9,018 bases of DNA. Source: Paracoccaceae bacterium. Lineage in GTDB: Bacteria; Pseudomonadota; Alphaproteobacteria; Rhodobacterales; Rhodobacteraceae. The translations under genes and the position numbers were made by a program. The DNA lies in assembly GCA_007134405.1 (NCBI GenBank), contig SLKW01000008.1, positions 1-9,018 of the forward strand. The letters run 5' to 3'. Numbering within the stretch: position 1 is the stretch's first letter; the number at the start of each line of letters is the position of its first letter. The notes under the pieces were generated by a model. It had not been told where the DNA came from. It searched no databases and saw nothing but the letters and a program-made list of their open reading frames with translations. Below, piece after piece: positions 1 to 6,178 of this stretch.

Positions 1-104
1 CACGCCTCCGGCGCGAACCGGCTTCTGCACGCCTCCGGCGCGAACCGGCTTCTGCACGCCTCCGGCGTGACCGGGCTTCTGCACGCCTCCGGCGTGACCG
101 GGCT
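1..104. repeat. 27-bp tandem repeat array, about 3.9 copies, cut by the window edge
   Basis: Head-to-tail copies start at 1, 28, 55 and 82; the last one loses identity after 104. Copies 1 and 2 are identical (type A). Copies 3 and 4 differ from them in the middle (type B: GGCGTGACCGGG in place of GGCGCGAACCGG). In type B the start of the unit is a perfect hairpin, CACGCC-TCC-GGCGTG, at 55-69 and 82-96. Type A has one mismatch in that stem. The array touches the TGA stop of the leftward dehydrogenase gene and so lies in its 3' untranslated region; the hairpins could stop transcription or protect the mRNA end, although no T-run follows. The unit is a multiple of three, so coding use by a gene beyond the edge cannot be ruled out. 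Confidence 0.9.
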
Positions 105-1714
105 CAAGCAGCGCTCTGCCCCGTCCGCGCGCCCGTCAGGATCATGTCGGCGCATTTCTCGGCGATCATCAGCACGGGCGCGTTGGTGTTGCCGCTGGTG
201 ATCGTCGGCATGACGCTCGCATCGGCGACCCGCAGCCCGTCGATCCCGTGCACGCGCAGGTCCGGGCCGACCACGGCGCGCGGGTCGGTGCCCATCCGCG
301 CCGTGCCGACCGGGTGGAAGATTGTCGTACCAATGTCGCCCGCGGCGCGCATCAGTTCCGCGTCGGTCTGCGCCGCGGGGCCGGGGCGGTATTCCTCGGG
401 CCGGTAGCGCGCCATCGGCTCGGCTTCCATGATCCTGCGCGTCAGCCTTATGGCGCGGGCGGCGACGATCCGGTCGCTCTCGGCCGACAGGTAGTTGGGC
501 GCGATCTCGGGCGCCGCCATCGGGTCGGGCGACAGCGGCCGGACATGGCCGCGGCTCTCGGGCCGCAGCTGGCAGACCGAGGCGGTGACCGCCGCGAACG
601 GGTGCAGCGGCTGGCCGAAGGCGTCGAGGCTCAGGGGCTGGACGTGATACTCGAGGTCGGCGCGGTCGACATCCGGCCCCGACCGGGCGAAGGCGCCCAG
701 TTGCGAGGGCGCCATCGACATCGGGCCGGTGCGCCGGAACGCGTATTCCATCCCGATCATCGCCTTGCCCCAGAGCGTCGCGGCCATCATGTTGAGCGTC
801 TTCGCCCCGTGCACCTTGTAGACCAGCCGCAGCTGCAGGTGGTCCTGCAGGTTCTCGCCCGCATCGCAGTCGCGCCGCACCGCGATCCCCAGGTCATGCA
901 AGACCGCGGCCGTCCCGATCCCGGCGAGTTGCAGGATCTGCGCCGAGCCGATGGCGCCGGCGCACAGGATCACTTCGGCCCCGGCGCGCGCCTCCTCGAC
1001 CCGGTCGCCGCGCCGGTAGCGCACGCCCACGCAGCGCGCGCCCTCGAACACCAGCTCCTGCACCTGCGCATGCGTGCGGACCTTCAGGTTCTCGCGCCCC
1101 CTGATCGGGCGCAGGAACGCCTTGGACGAGTTCCACCGCCAGCCCGACCTTTGCGTGACCTTGAAATAGCCCACGCCCTCGTTGTCTCCGGTGTTGAAGT
1201 CATCGGTCGCCGGGATGCCGCAGGCTTCGGCCGCCCGCGCCCAGTCGTCGAGGATCTCCCAGCGCAGGCGCTGGTTCTCAACGCGCCACTCGCCCCCCGT
1301 CCCGTGCAGCGCCGGGTCGGCGGCGCCCGCGGCGTAATCCTCGTGGCGCTTGAAATAGGGCAGCACGTCGTCCCAGCCCCAGCCCGTCAGGCCCATCTGC
1401 CGCCACTGGTCGTAGTCGCCCGCCTGCCCGCGCATGTAGATCATGCCGTTGATCGACGAACAGCCGCCCAGGATGCGCCCGCGCGGGTAGAGCAGGCTGC
1501 GGCCATTGAGCCCCGGTTCGGCGCGCGTGCGAAACCGCCAGTCGGTGCGCGGATTGTCGATGCAATAGAGGTAGCCCACCGGCACATGCACCCAGAGGTA
1601 GTTGTCGCGCCCCCCCGCCTCGAGCAGCAGCACACGGGCCTCGGCGCTCAGCCGGTTGGCCAGCAGCGCCCCGGCGGTGCCGCCGCCGACGATGATGTAG
1701 TCCCAGCGCTCCAT
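104..1714 (-). CDS. GMC-family FAD-dependent oxidoreductase (choline dehydrogenase-like)
   Basis: This 536-residue flavoprotein belongs to the glucose-methanol-choline family, which oxidises alcohols and passes electrons from FAD to oxygen, a quinone or another acceptor. Visible hallmarks are the N-terminal FAD-binding loop GGGTAG (residues 10-15) with the ribose-binding acid E32, the GMC signature around 78-96 (RGRILGGCSSING), a second signature at GAIGSAQILQLAGIG (253-267), the catalytic His467 in FHPVGTARMG, and NTNAP (509-513), whose Asn511 is the usual partner of the active-site His. Length and order are complete for the family. The ATG at 1714 has a strong Shine-Dalgarno (GGAGGGAG, 1721-1728). 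The gene stands alone, so the substrate cannot be read from context: choline, an aliphatic or aromatic alcohol, or polyethylene glycol-type alcohols are all possible. There is no betB or betI next to it, which makes BetA itself less likely. Confidence 0.93.
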   Translation of the reverse strand: MERWDYIIVGGGTAGALLANRLSAEARVLLLEAGGRDNYLWVHVPVGYLYCIDNPRTDWRFRTRAEPGLNGRSLLYPRGRILGGCSSINGMIYMRGQAGDYDQWRQMGLTGWGWDDVLPYFKRHEDYAAGAADPALHGTGGEWRVENQRLRWEILDDWARAAEACGIPATDDFNTGDNEGVGYFKVTQRSGWRWNSSKAFLRPIRGRENLKVRTHAQVQELVFEGARCVGVRYRRGDRVEEARAGAEVILCAGAIGSAQILQLAGIGTAAVLHDLGIAVRRDCDAGENLQDHLQLRLVYKVHGAKTLNMMAATLWGKAMIGMEYAFRRTGPMSMAPSQLGAFARSGPDVDRADLEYHVQPLSLDAFGQPLHPFAAVTASVCQLRPESRGHVRPLSPDPMAAPEIAPNYLSAESDRIVAARAIRLTRRIMEAEPMARYRPEEYRPGPAAQTDAELMRAAGDIGTTIFHPVGTARMGTDPRAVVGPDLRVHGIDGLRVADASVMPTITSGNTNAPVLMIAEKCADMILTGARTGQSAA

Positions 1715-1738
1715 GCGTGTCTCCCTCCGCCTCGGGCG

Positions 1739-1766
1739 ACACTAGCATGCGGTCGCGCGCGCGCAA
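1739..1766 (-). promoter_or_regulatory. Candidate promoter of the GMC dehydrogenase gene
   Basis: On the minus strand a TTGCGC -35 (1761-1766) and a TAGTGT -10 (1739-1744) are separated by 16 bp. Transcription would begin near 1732, leaving a leader of about 17 nt that still contains the GGAGGGAG ribosome site. The match was made by eye and the -35 is only half consensus. Confidence 0.35.
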
Positions 1767-1806
1767 CTCGGGCGACGCGCGATATGGGGCTGACCGGCCT
1801 GCCCCG

Positions 1807-1820
1807 CGCTAGGCCTAGCG
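1807..1820. promoter_or_regulatory. 14-bp perfect palindrome in a divergent promoter region, possible operator
   Basis: CGCTAGGCCTAGCG is its own reverse complement. It lies in the roughly 200-bp gap between two divergent genes and contains two CTAG tetramers. It sits about 40 bp upstream of the candidate -35 of the leftward dehydrogenase gene and just before a weak -35-like TTGCCG (1822-1827) facing the rightward gene. A dimeric regulator site is a reasonable reading; the regulator is unknown. Confidence 0.4.
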
Positions 1821-1916
1821 ATTGCCGAATCGCCGGTCTTCTGGTAACCAAATTTCACAGGAACAGTGGTAACAACGACGGCCTGAAGGTCGCGCAAACC
1901 AAGGAACGAGGCAGTC

Positions 1917-2228
1917 ATGAGAGCATTCCTATTTGTCCCCGCAACGGCGCTGCTTCTGGCGCTGGCCCCCGCCCCGGCGCTTGCCGGCCCGGTGGAAAAC
2001 GCCTGCAACCGCTCGGATCGCACCGCGGCGAGCCGGTCGCTCTGCCGCTGCATCGACCATGTCGCGCGGCAGACCCTGACCCGCTCGGAACAGCGCCGCG
2101 CCGCGCGGTTCTTCTCGAACCCCGACGAGGCGCAGAGCGTGCGCATGTCGCGCTCGCGCGCCGATAACGAGTTCTGGGCCCGCTACCGCGCCTTCGGCGC
2201 CGCCGCCGAGCGGTATTGCCGGACCTGA
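1917..2228 (+). CDS. Small secreted four-cysteine protein (conserved hypothetical of Rhodobacteraceae)
   Basis: The product is 103 residues with a clear Sec signal peptide: MRAF, a hydrophobic core at 5-18, and an ALA cleavage site after residue 23. The mature protein is about 80 residues, basic and periplasmic, with four cysteines (C30, C43, C45, C101) that could form two disulfides, plus the conserved-looking stretches ENACN, CRCIDHVA, ARFFSNPDEAQ and FWARYRAFGAAAERYC. From memory, close relatives in Rhodobacteraceae are often labelled 'arginine transporter'. Nothing here supports transport: there are no membrane segments after the signal peptide and no solute-binding fold of normal size. 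A purine-rich ribosome site (AAGGAACGAGG) lies 6 nt before the ATG. The gene is monocistronic and converges on the transporter gene at 2250. The function is unknown. Confidence 0.85.
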   Translation: MRAFLFVPATALLLALAPAPALAGPVENACNRSDRTAASRSLCRCIDHVARQTLTRSEQRRAARFFSNPDEAQSVRMSRSRADNEFWARYRAFGAAAERYCRT

Positions 2229-2249
2229 CGGCGCACGCAGCCCTCACGC

Positions 2250-3125
2250 TCAGGCGCGCGGGGCCACCCGCCGCGTGCGCCAGAGCGTGAAGAGCCCGGC
2301 GAGCACCACGATGCCCGCGCCGAGGGCGACGTTGGGCCGCAGCGTCTCGCCGAAGATGCTCATGCCGATCATCGTCGTGAAGACAAGCTGCAGATAGGCG
2401 AAGGGCTGGATCGCGCTCGCCTCGGCGAGCTCATAGGCGCGGATCAAGAGCCAGTGGCTGAAGGCCGCGGTCATGCACAGAAGCCCCATCCAGACCCAGT
2501 CGCCCGGCAGCATCGGCTCCCAGAACCAGATCCCCGTGGCCGTGGTGACCACCGCGCCCGCGGTGCCGGTCCAGAAGAAGCTCACCGCCGCGCTGTCGTC
2601 GCGCGAAACGAAGCGGGTGAGCAGCCCGTAGAGCGCGAACATCGTCGCCGCCGCCAGCGGGATCAGCGCGGCGGGCGCAAAGACGCCGAAGCCCGGCTGC
2701 AGGATCACCAGGACGCCCACGAAGCCGATGCCGATCGCCCCCCAGCGCCGCCAGCCGACATGCTCGCCCAGCACCGGGCCGGACAGGGCGGCGACCAGAA
2801 GCGGGTAGATCGCGAAGACCGCATGCGTCTCGATCAGGCCGAGCGTGACGAAGGCCACGACGACCACGCAGATCTGCGCCGCCAGCAGGAAGCCGCGAAA
2901 GGCCTGCACCATCGGCCGGCGCGCGCGTGCCGCGGCGCGAATGCTGCCCGCCTGGCGCTTGGCGATCGCGATCACGAAGGCCGCGAAGAACCAGTAGCGG
3001 ATCATGACGACCATGAGGACATTGTATTCGCTGGCCAGATGGCGCGAGATCGCGTCCTGCACCGAAAAGACGAAGGCGGCGGCGATCATCAGGAGCACGC
3101 CGAGCCGGGTGTTCTGCTCGGTCAT
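2250..3125 (-). CDS. DMT-superfamily (EamA) inner-membrane transporter
   Basis: The 291-residue protein has ten predicted membrane helices in two EamA repeats, at about 9-141 and 150-281. Each repeat ends with the family's acidic turn (GEHVGWRRWGA near 120; GETLRPN near 259). The loop at 57-72 is rich in Arg and Lys, consistent with a cytoplasmic position. Members of this drug/metabolite superfamily usually export metabolites, amino acids or drugs; the substrate here is unknown. The frame stays open upstream, but the start is set by the ATG at 3125: it has GGAGG (3130-3134) just before it and shares an ATGA with the stop of mnmD (4-bp overlap). The two genes are therefore probably translated from one message. 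No functional link to tRNA modification is evident, so the pairing may be only transcriptional. Confidence 0.9.
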   Translation of the reverse strand: MTEQNTRLGVLLMIAAAFVFSVQDAISRHLASEYNVLMVVMIRYWFFAAFVIAIAKRQAGSIRAAARARRPMVQAFRGFLLAAQICVVVVAFVTLGLIETHAVFAIYPLLVAALSGPVLGEHVGWRRWGAIGIGFVGVLVILQPGFGVFAPAALIPLAAATMFALYGLLTRFVSRDDSAAVSFFWTGTAGAVVTTATGIWFWEPMLPGDWVWMGLLCMTAAFSHWLLIRAYELAEASAIQPFAYLQLVFTTMIGMSIFGETLRPNVALGAGIVVLAGLFTLWRTRRVAPRA

Positions 3126-3787
3126 GCGGCCTCCAGCCGGCCCGCGCTCATGTGCCGCTTGGTTCCGAAACCGGGCCGGCGCTCGACATTGAAACCCGCC
3201 GCTTCCAGCGCCCGCCGCACGGCGCCCGCCGCGGTATAGGTCGCGAAGGTCCCGCCCGGTGCGGTGTGGCGGGCGACCGCGCGCATGAGCTCCGGCTCCC
3301 ACAATTCGGGGTTGCGGGCCGGCGCGAACCCGTCGAGGAACCAGGCGTCGGCGCGCCCCTCCCAGCCCGGCAGCAGCGCGCGGGCATCGCCGAGATGCAC
3401 CTCGACGCGCGCACCGGGCAGATCGAAGCGCCGCACCGGCCCCTCCGCCCGCGCCCAGGCGTCGATCAGGGCCTCGGCCTGCGGCAGCGCGAAGGCGGCG
3501 AGTGCGCGCGCCATCTCGACGGCGGGCAACGGGAATGCCTCGAAACTGGTGAAGCGCAGCCGGCCCGGACCCTGCCAGGCATCCAGCAGCGCAAGCAGGT
3601 TCAGCCCGGTGCCGAAGCCCAGCTCGCCCACATGGAACCCGTCGCACAGCCGCGCGGGCAGGTCGTTGCCCGACAGGAAGACATGGCGCGCCTCGGCAAG
3701 GCCGGAGCCGTCCGTGAAATAGGGGTCGTCGAACCGCGCGCTCACCGGCGTTCCGGCATCGGTCCAGGTCAGGGCGGGCTGGCTCAT
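3122..3787 (-). CDS. mnmD: tRNA 5-(aminomethyl)-2-thiouridine-34 methyltransferase MnmD
   Basis: This 221-residue protein is a stand-alone version of the methyltransferase half of MnmC. That enzyme uses S-adenosylmethionine to turn the aminomethyl group on wobble uridine 34 into methylaminomethyl in tRNAs reading split codon boxes. Family marks are the N-terminal segment FDDPYFTDGSGLAEARHVFL (19-38) followed by GNDLP, the SAM motif GELGFGTGLN (54-63), FEAFPL (82-87), the catalytic-region motif LDGFAPARNPELW (151-163) and GFGTKRHMSAG near the C-terminus (206-216). The frame continues far upstream through the antisense of the next gene, but similarity begins at MSQPALTW, so the ATG at 3787 is chosen. 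Its ribosome site is weak. Divergent at 51 bp is an FAD oxidoreductase resembling the other MnmC half, which supports the assignment. Confidence 0.9.
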   Translation of the reverse strand: MSQPALTWTDAGTPVSARFDDPYFTDGSGLAEARHVFLSGNDLPARLCDGFHVGELGFGTGLNLLALLDAWQGPGRLRFTSFEAFPLPAVEMARALAAFALPQAEALIDAWARAEGPVRRFDLPGARVEVHLGDARALLPGWEGRADAWFLDGFAPARNPELWEPELMRAVARHTAPGGTFATYTAAGAVRRALEAAGFNVERRPGFGTKRHMSAGRLEAA

Positions 3788-3838
3788 CGATCGGGTCCCG
3801 GCTAGGTTGCGGCGGGAAAATGACGATCGACGCGGGGA
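3788..3838. promoter_or_regulatory. 51-bp divergent intergenic region between mnmD and the FAD oxidoreductase
   Basis: The two start codons face away from each other across only 51 bp, so both promoters must overlap or reach into coding DNA. A TAGGTT on the plus strand (3803-3808), identical to the proposed atp -10, could serve the oxidoreductase, but no good -35 precedes it. Two CGATCG hexamers (3788-3793 and 3824-3829) bracket the gap. The shared region suggests joint control; this is inference. Confidence 0.3.
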
Positions 3839-4894
3839 ATGGCAATGGCCGGTATCGTGGTGATGGGCGCGGGTATCCTGGGGCTGAGCGCGGCGTTCAC
3901 CCTGGCGCGGCGCGGCGCGCGGGTCACGGTCATCGAGCGCGCCTATCCCGGCGCCGGGGCCTCGGGCGGGCTGGTGGGCGCCCTCGCCCCGCATGTGCCC
4001 GAGGGCTGGAATGCCAAGAAACAGCTTCAATTCGAAAGCCTGCGCATGGCCGAGGCGTTCTGGTCCGAGGTTCGCGCAGTCGGGGGCCGCGATCCGGGCT
4101 ATGCGCGGCTGGGACGGATCCAGCCGCTCGCCGACGCCGCCGCGGTGGCGCGCGCCGAAGCGCGCGCCCGCAGCGCATCCGAACTGTGGCAAGGGGCGGC
4201 CGCGTGGCGGGTCGTGCCCGCGGCCGAGGTGCCGGGGCTCCGCGCCGCGACGCCAACGGGGCTGGTCGCGCACGACACGCTCAGCGCCCGGATCGCGCCG
4301 CGCATGGGCGTGGCGGCCCTCGTCGCCGCGCTTACCCGCCTGGGTGTTGCGATCGCTCAAGGCTCTGGCCCCCCGGCGGGCGCCGAGGCGGTTCTCTGGG
4401 CGACGGGACCGGAGGGGCTGGCGGAGCTCTCGCGCGCGCTTTCCACCCCGATGGGGACCGCGGTCAAGGGACAGGCGGCGCTTCTTTCGGCGGACTTCCC
4501 TTCGTCGCCGCAGGTCTATGGCGACGGGCTGCATGTCGTGCCCCATGCCGATGGAATGGTGGCCATCGGGTCGACATCGGAACGGGCCTTCGACGCCGCC
4601 GAGACGACGGATTCACAGCTCGACGCGCTGATCGCGCGGGCGCGCGTGCTCTGCCCCGATCTGATCGATGCTCCGGTGATCGACCGCTGGGCCGGGCTGC
4701 GCGCCCGCGCACCCTCTCGCGCGCCCATGCTCGGCCCCTGGCCGGGGCGTGCCGGGCATTTCGTGCTTAACGGCGGCTTCAAGATCGGCTTCGGCATGGC
4801 CCCGAAACTGGCCGCCCTCATCGCCGATCTGGTCCTTGACGACCGCGACGCAGTCCCCGACGGGCTGCGCGTGATGGACAACGCGCGCCATTGA
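3839..4894 (+). CDS. FAD-dependent DAO-family oxidoreductase, probable MnmC oxidase-half counterpart
   Basis: The 351-residue protein opens with a Rossmann FAD-binding loop (GAGILG, 10-15, inside IVVMGAGILGLSAA) and the acidic E33 that binds the ribose. It then has GAGASGGLVGAL (38-49), resembling the GASGxxxGAL(Y)P segment of E. coli MnmC, and ends with GLRARAPSRAPMLGP (286-300) and the FAD-closing NGGFKIGFGMAP (311-322). In MnmC this domain oxidatively removes the carboxymethyl group of cmnm5(s2)U34, making the substrate for the methyltransferase domain. The position, divergent from mnmD, fits that role. A generic D-amino-acid or glycine oxidase is the alternative. Two ATGs compete: 3839, used here, and 3845, two codons later. 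GGGG at 3834-3837 is better spaced for 3845, so the protein may begin MAGIVV. Confidence 0.8.
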   Translation: MAMAGIVVMGAGILGLSAAFTLARRGARVTVIERAYPGAGASGGLVGALAPHVPEGWNAKKQLQFESLRMAEAFWSEVRAVGGRDPGYARLGRIQPLADAAAVARAEARARSASELWQGAAAWRVVPAAEVPGLRAATPTGLVAHDTLSARIAPRMGVAALVAALTRLGVAIAQGSGPPAGAEAVLWATGPEGLAELSRALSTPMGTAVKGQAALLSADFPSSPQVYGDGLHVVPHADGMVAIGSTSERAFDAAETTDSQLDALIARARVLCPDLIDAPVIDRWAGLRARAPSRAPMLGPWPGRAGHFVLNGGFKIGFGMAPKLAALIADLVLDDRDAVPDGLRVMDNARH

Positions 4895-4967
4895 TCGGCG
4901 GGACATGCGCCCGAATTCGAGGGCATTGGCGGCATTGCGCAAGCGCTGAAATCCGGCGGCCCAAGTG

Positions 4968-4992
4968 AAAAGCCCCGGCGCGGGCCGGGGCT
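4968..4992 (-). terminator. Rho-independent terminator of the atp F0 operon
   Basis: A perfect 9-bp GC-rich stem (AGCCCCGGC at 4971-4979 with GCCGGGGCT at 4984-4992) and a 4-base loop lie 28 bp past the atpF stop. On the minus strand the stem is followed by a short T-run (TTTT at 4968-4971, the last T also pairing). The stem could also help stop the rightward oxidoreductase gene that ends at 4894, but there is no T-run in that direction. The remaining bases of the 4895-5020 gap hold nothing I recognise. Confidence 0.75.
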
Positions 4993-5020
4993 GATCCAAT
5001 TCGGTCGCGAAACCGCGCGA

Positions 5021-5581
5021 TCAGTGCAGGCGCGAGTCCACCGTCTTGATCGAGTCCTCGATCAGCCGGTTCGCATCGGCCTTGCCCATGTTCTGCGCGA
5101 TCAACTCCGCCGAGGCCGCAACGGCCACCTGGACGGCGCGGTTGCGCACCTCCCGCAGCGCCGCAGCCTCGGCCGAGGCGATCTGATCCTCCGCGGCCTT
5201 CAGCCGGCGCTGGATCGACACCTCCAGATCGGAGCGCGCCTGTTCCGCGGCGAACTCGGCATCGGTCTTGGCCTTGGCCACGATCCGCTCCGCCTGTTCC
5301 TTGATCTCGCCCTTCTTGCGTTCGAAGCTGGCGCGGATTTCCTGCGCCTCCTCGCGCAACCGGCGCGCCTCGGCCAACTCGCCCCGGATATCCTCGGCGC
5401 GTTTGTCGAGAAGCCCGGTGATCATCGCGGGCACCTTGAAATAGACCAGGATACCCACGAAGATCACGAAGCCGAACAGCACGATCAGGTCGGTGTTGCG
5501 CAGCGAGAAGAACGGGTAATCCCCGGCCGCGAGCGCCGGCGTGGCCGAAGCCGCCAACAGGATTGCTGCCAGACGGATCAT
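5021..5581 (-). CDS. atpF: F0F1 ATP synthase subunit b
   Basis: The 186-residue subunit b of the peripheral stalk ties the F1 head to the membrane sector. Residues 1-19 look like a cleavable signal or extra hydrophobic segment (MIRLAAILLAASATPALAA), as in several related alphaproteobacterial b subunits. The membrane anchor is at about 30-48 (NTDLIVLFGFVIFVGILVYF). From residue 55 to about 165 the protein is one long charged, Ala-rich helix suited to a right-handed coiled coil with b', ending at RLH. The start ATG (5581) overlaps the atpX stop by the tetramer ATGA, so the two stalk chains are translationally coupled, consistent with equal synthesis of b and b'. It is the last gene of the operon; a terminator follows. 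The assignment as b rather than b' rests on the N-terminus, gene order and coiled-coil length. Confidence 0.92.
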   Translation of the reverse strand: MIRLAAILLAASATPALAAGDYPFFSLRNTDLIVLFGFVIFVGILVYFKVPAMITGLLDKRAEDIRGELAEARRLREEAQEIRASFERKKGEIKEQAERIVAKAKTDAEFAAEQARSDLEVSIQRRLKAAEDQIASAEAAALREVRNRAVQVAVAASAELIAQNMGKADANRLIEDSIKTVDSRLH

Positions 5582-6099
5582 GCCGCACCCCCTTTCACGC
5601 GCGTCGAAACGCTGTCGTCGATCGCCTTGTCCTCGGCCTTTACGCCGAAAAGAGCGAGGATCTCACGCGCCGTATCGCGCGCGACCTCCTCCACCGCCTC
5701 ATTGGCGCTGTCGCGGATCTCGGCGATCCGGCGCTCGGATTCGGCGGTGCGCGCGGCGATCTCGGCATCGGCCTTCTGGATGGCGACATCCAGATCGGCC
5801 TGAATGTCCGCGCGCATTTCCTCTACGATCTTGTGTGCCTGGGCACGGGCATCCTCGAGCGCCTTGTTATAGGCAGCCTCGGCCTCGGAAGCCTGGCGCT
5901 TGTAGGTCTCGGCCGCATCGATATCGGCGGTGATCGTGCCGGAACGCTCGGCCAGGATCGAGCCGATCCGCGGCAGGGCGACGCGCGAAAGGATCAGGTA
6001 GATCACGACCAAGGTGACCACCAACCAGAAGATCTGATTGGGGAAGGTCGAGAAGTCGAGTTGCGGCATGCCTACCGCGTCGTTGGTGTTCGTCGCCAT
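5578..6099 (-). CDS. atpX: F0F1 ATP synthase subunit b' (AtpX)
   Basis: The 173-residue product is the second, diverged b-type chain found in photosynthetic bacteria and many alphaproteobacteria. A short polar N-terminus precedes the motif MPQLDFSTFPNQIFWLVVTL (11-30), typical of b', then a membrane helix (23-39), the junction RVALPRIGSILAERSGTI (39-56) and a charged helical stalk to about 150. The open frame continues upstream to a GTG at 6147, but GGAGGA (6104-6109) sits 4 nt before the ATG at 6099 and the family pattern begins there, so the shorter form is chosen. It lies between atpE and atpF and overlaps atpF by 4 bp. A stem-loop 28 bp upstream of its start lies in the atpE-atpX gap. Confidence 0.93.
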   Translation of the reverse strand: MATNTNDAVGMPQLDFSTFPNQIFWLVVTLVVIYLILSRVALPRIGSILAERSGTITADIDAAETYKRQASEAEAAYNKALEDARAQAHKIVEEMRADIQADLDVAIQKADAEIAARTAESERRIAEIRDSANEAVEEVARDTAREILALFGVKAEDKAIDDSVSTRVKGGAA

Positions 6100-6127
6100 G
6101 GCGTCCTCCGTATGTCCAGAACCCGGT

Positions 6128-6155
6128 CGGGGCGGGTCCGTCAGCACCCGCCCCG
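6128..6155 (-). promoter_or_regulatory. Intercistronic stem-loop between atpE and atpX
   Basis: CGGGGCGGGT (6128-6137) and ACCCGCCCCG (6146-6155) form a perfect 10-bp, very GC-rich stem with an 8-base loop. It starts 23 bp past the atpE stop and ends before the atpX ribosome site. No T-run follows in the direction of transcription, so it looks like a partial attenuator or an mRNA-stabilising or processing hairpin rather than a full terminator. Such an element would favour the c subunit, which is needed in about ten or more copies per complex. The role is inferred from position. Confidence 0.6.
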
Positions 6156-6178
6156 CCGAATGGATCAGGAAACCTGGA

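Noticed and set aside
1..104. CRISPR array
   Set aside because: The 27-bp units follow each other directly without unique spacers, and no cas gene is seen.
248..2167. Long rightward open frame of 639 codons
   Set aside because: It is antisense to the GMC gene and crosses the divergent promoter region; the translation is Arg/Ala/Pro-rich without a recognisable domain, as expected for a GC-rich shadow frame.
3126..3845. Upstream extension of the DMT transporter frame to 3845
   Set aside because: The extension is the shifted frame of mnmD, low in complexity; the ATG at 3125 has its own ribosome site and begins the family similarity.
3788..4546. Upstream extension of mnmD to a 474-residue protein
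   Set aside because: The added part is antisense to the FAD oxidoreductase and lacks domain signs; MSQPALTW is the natural start.
6100..6147. Longer AtpX starting at a GTG at 6147
   Set aside because: That start lies inside the intercistronic hairpin, while the ATG at 6099 has GGAGGA directly upstream.
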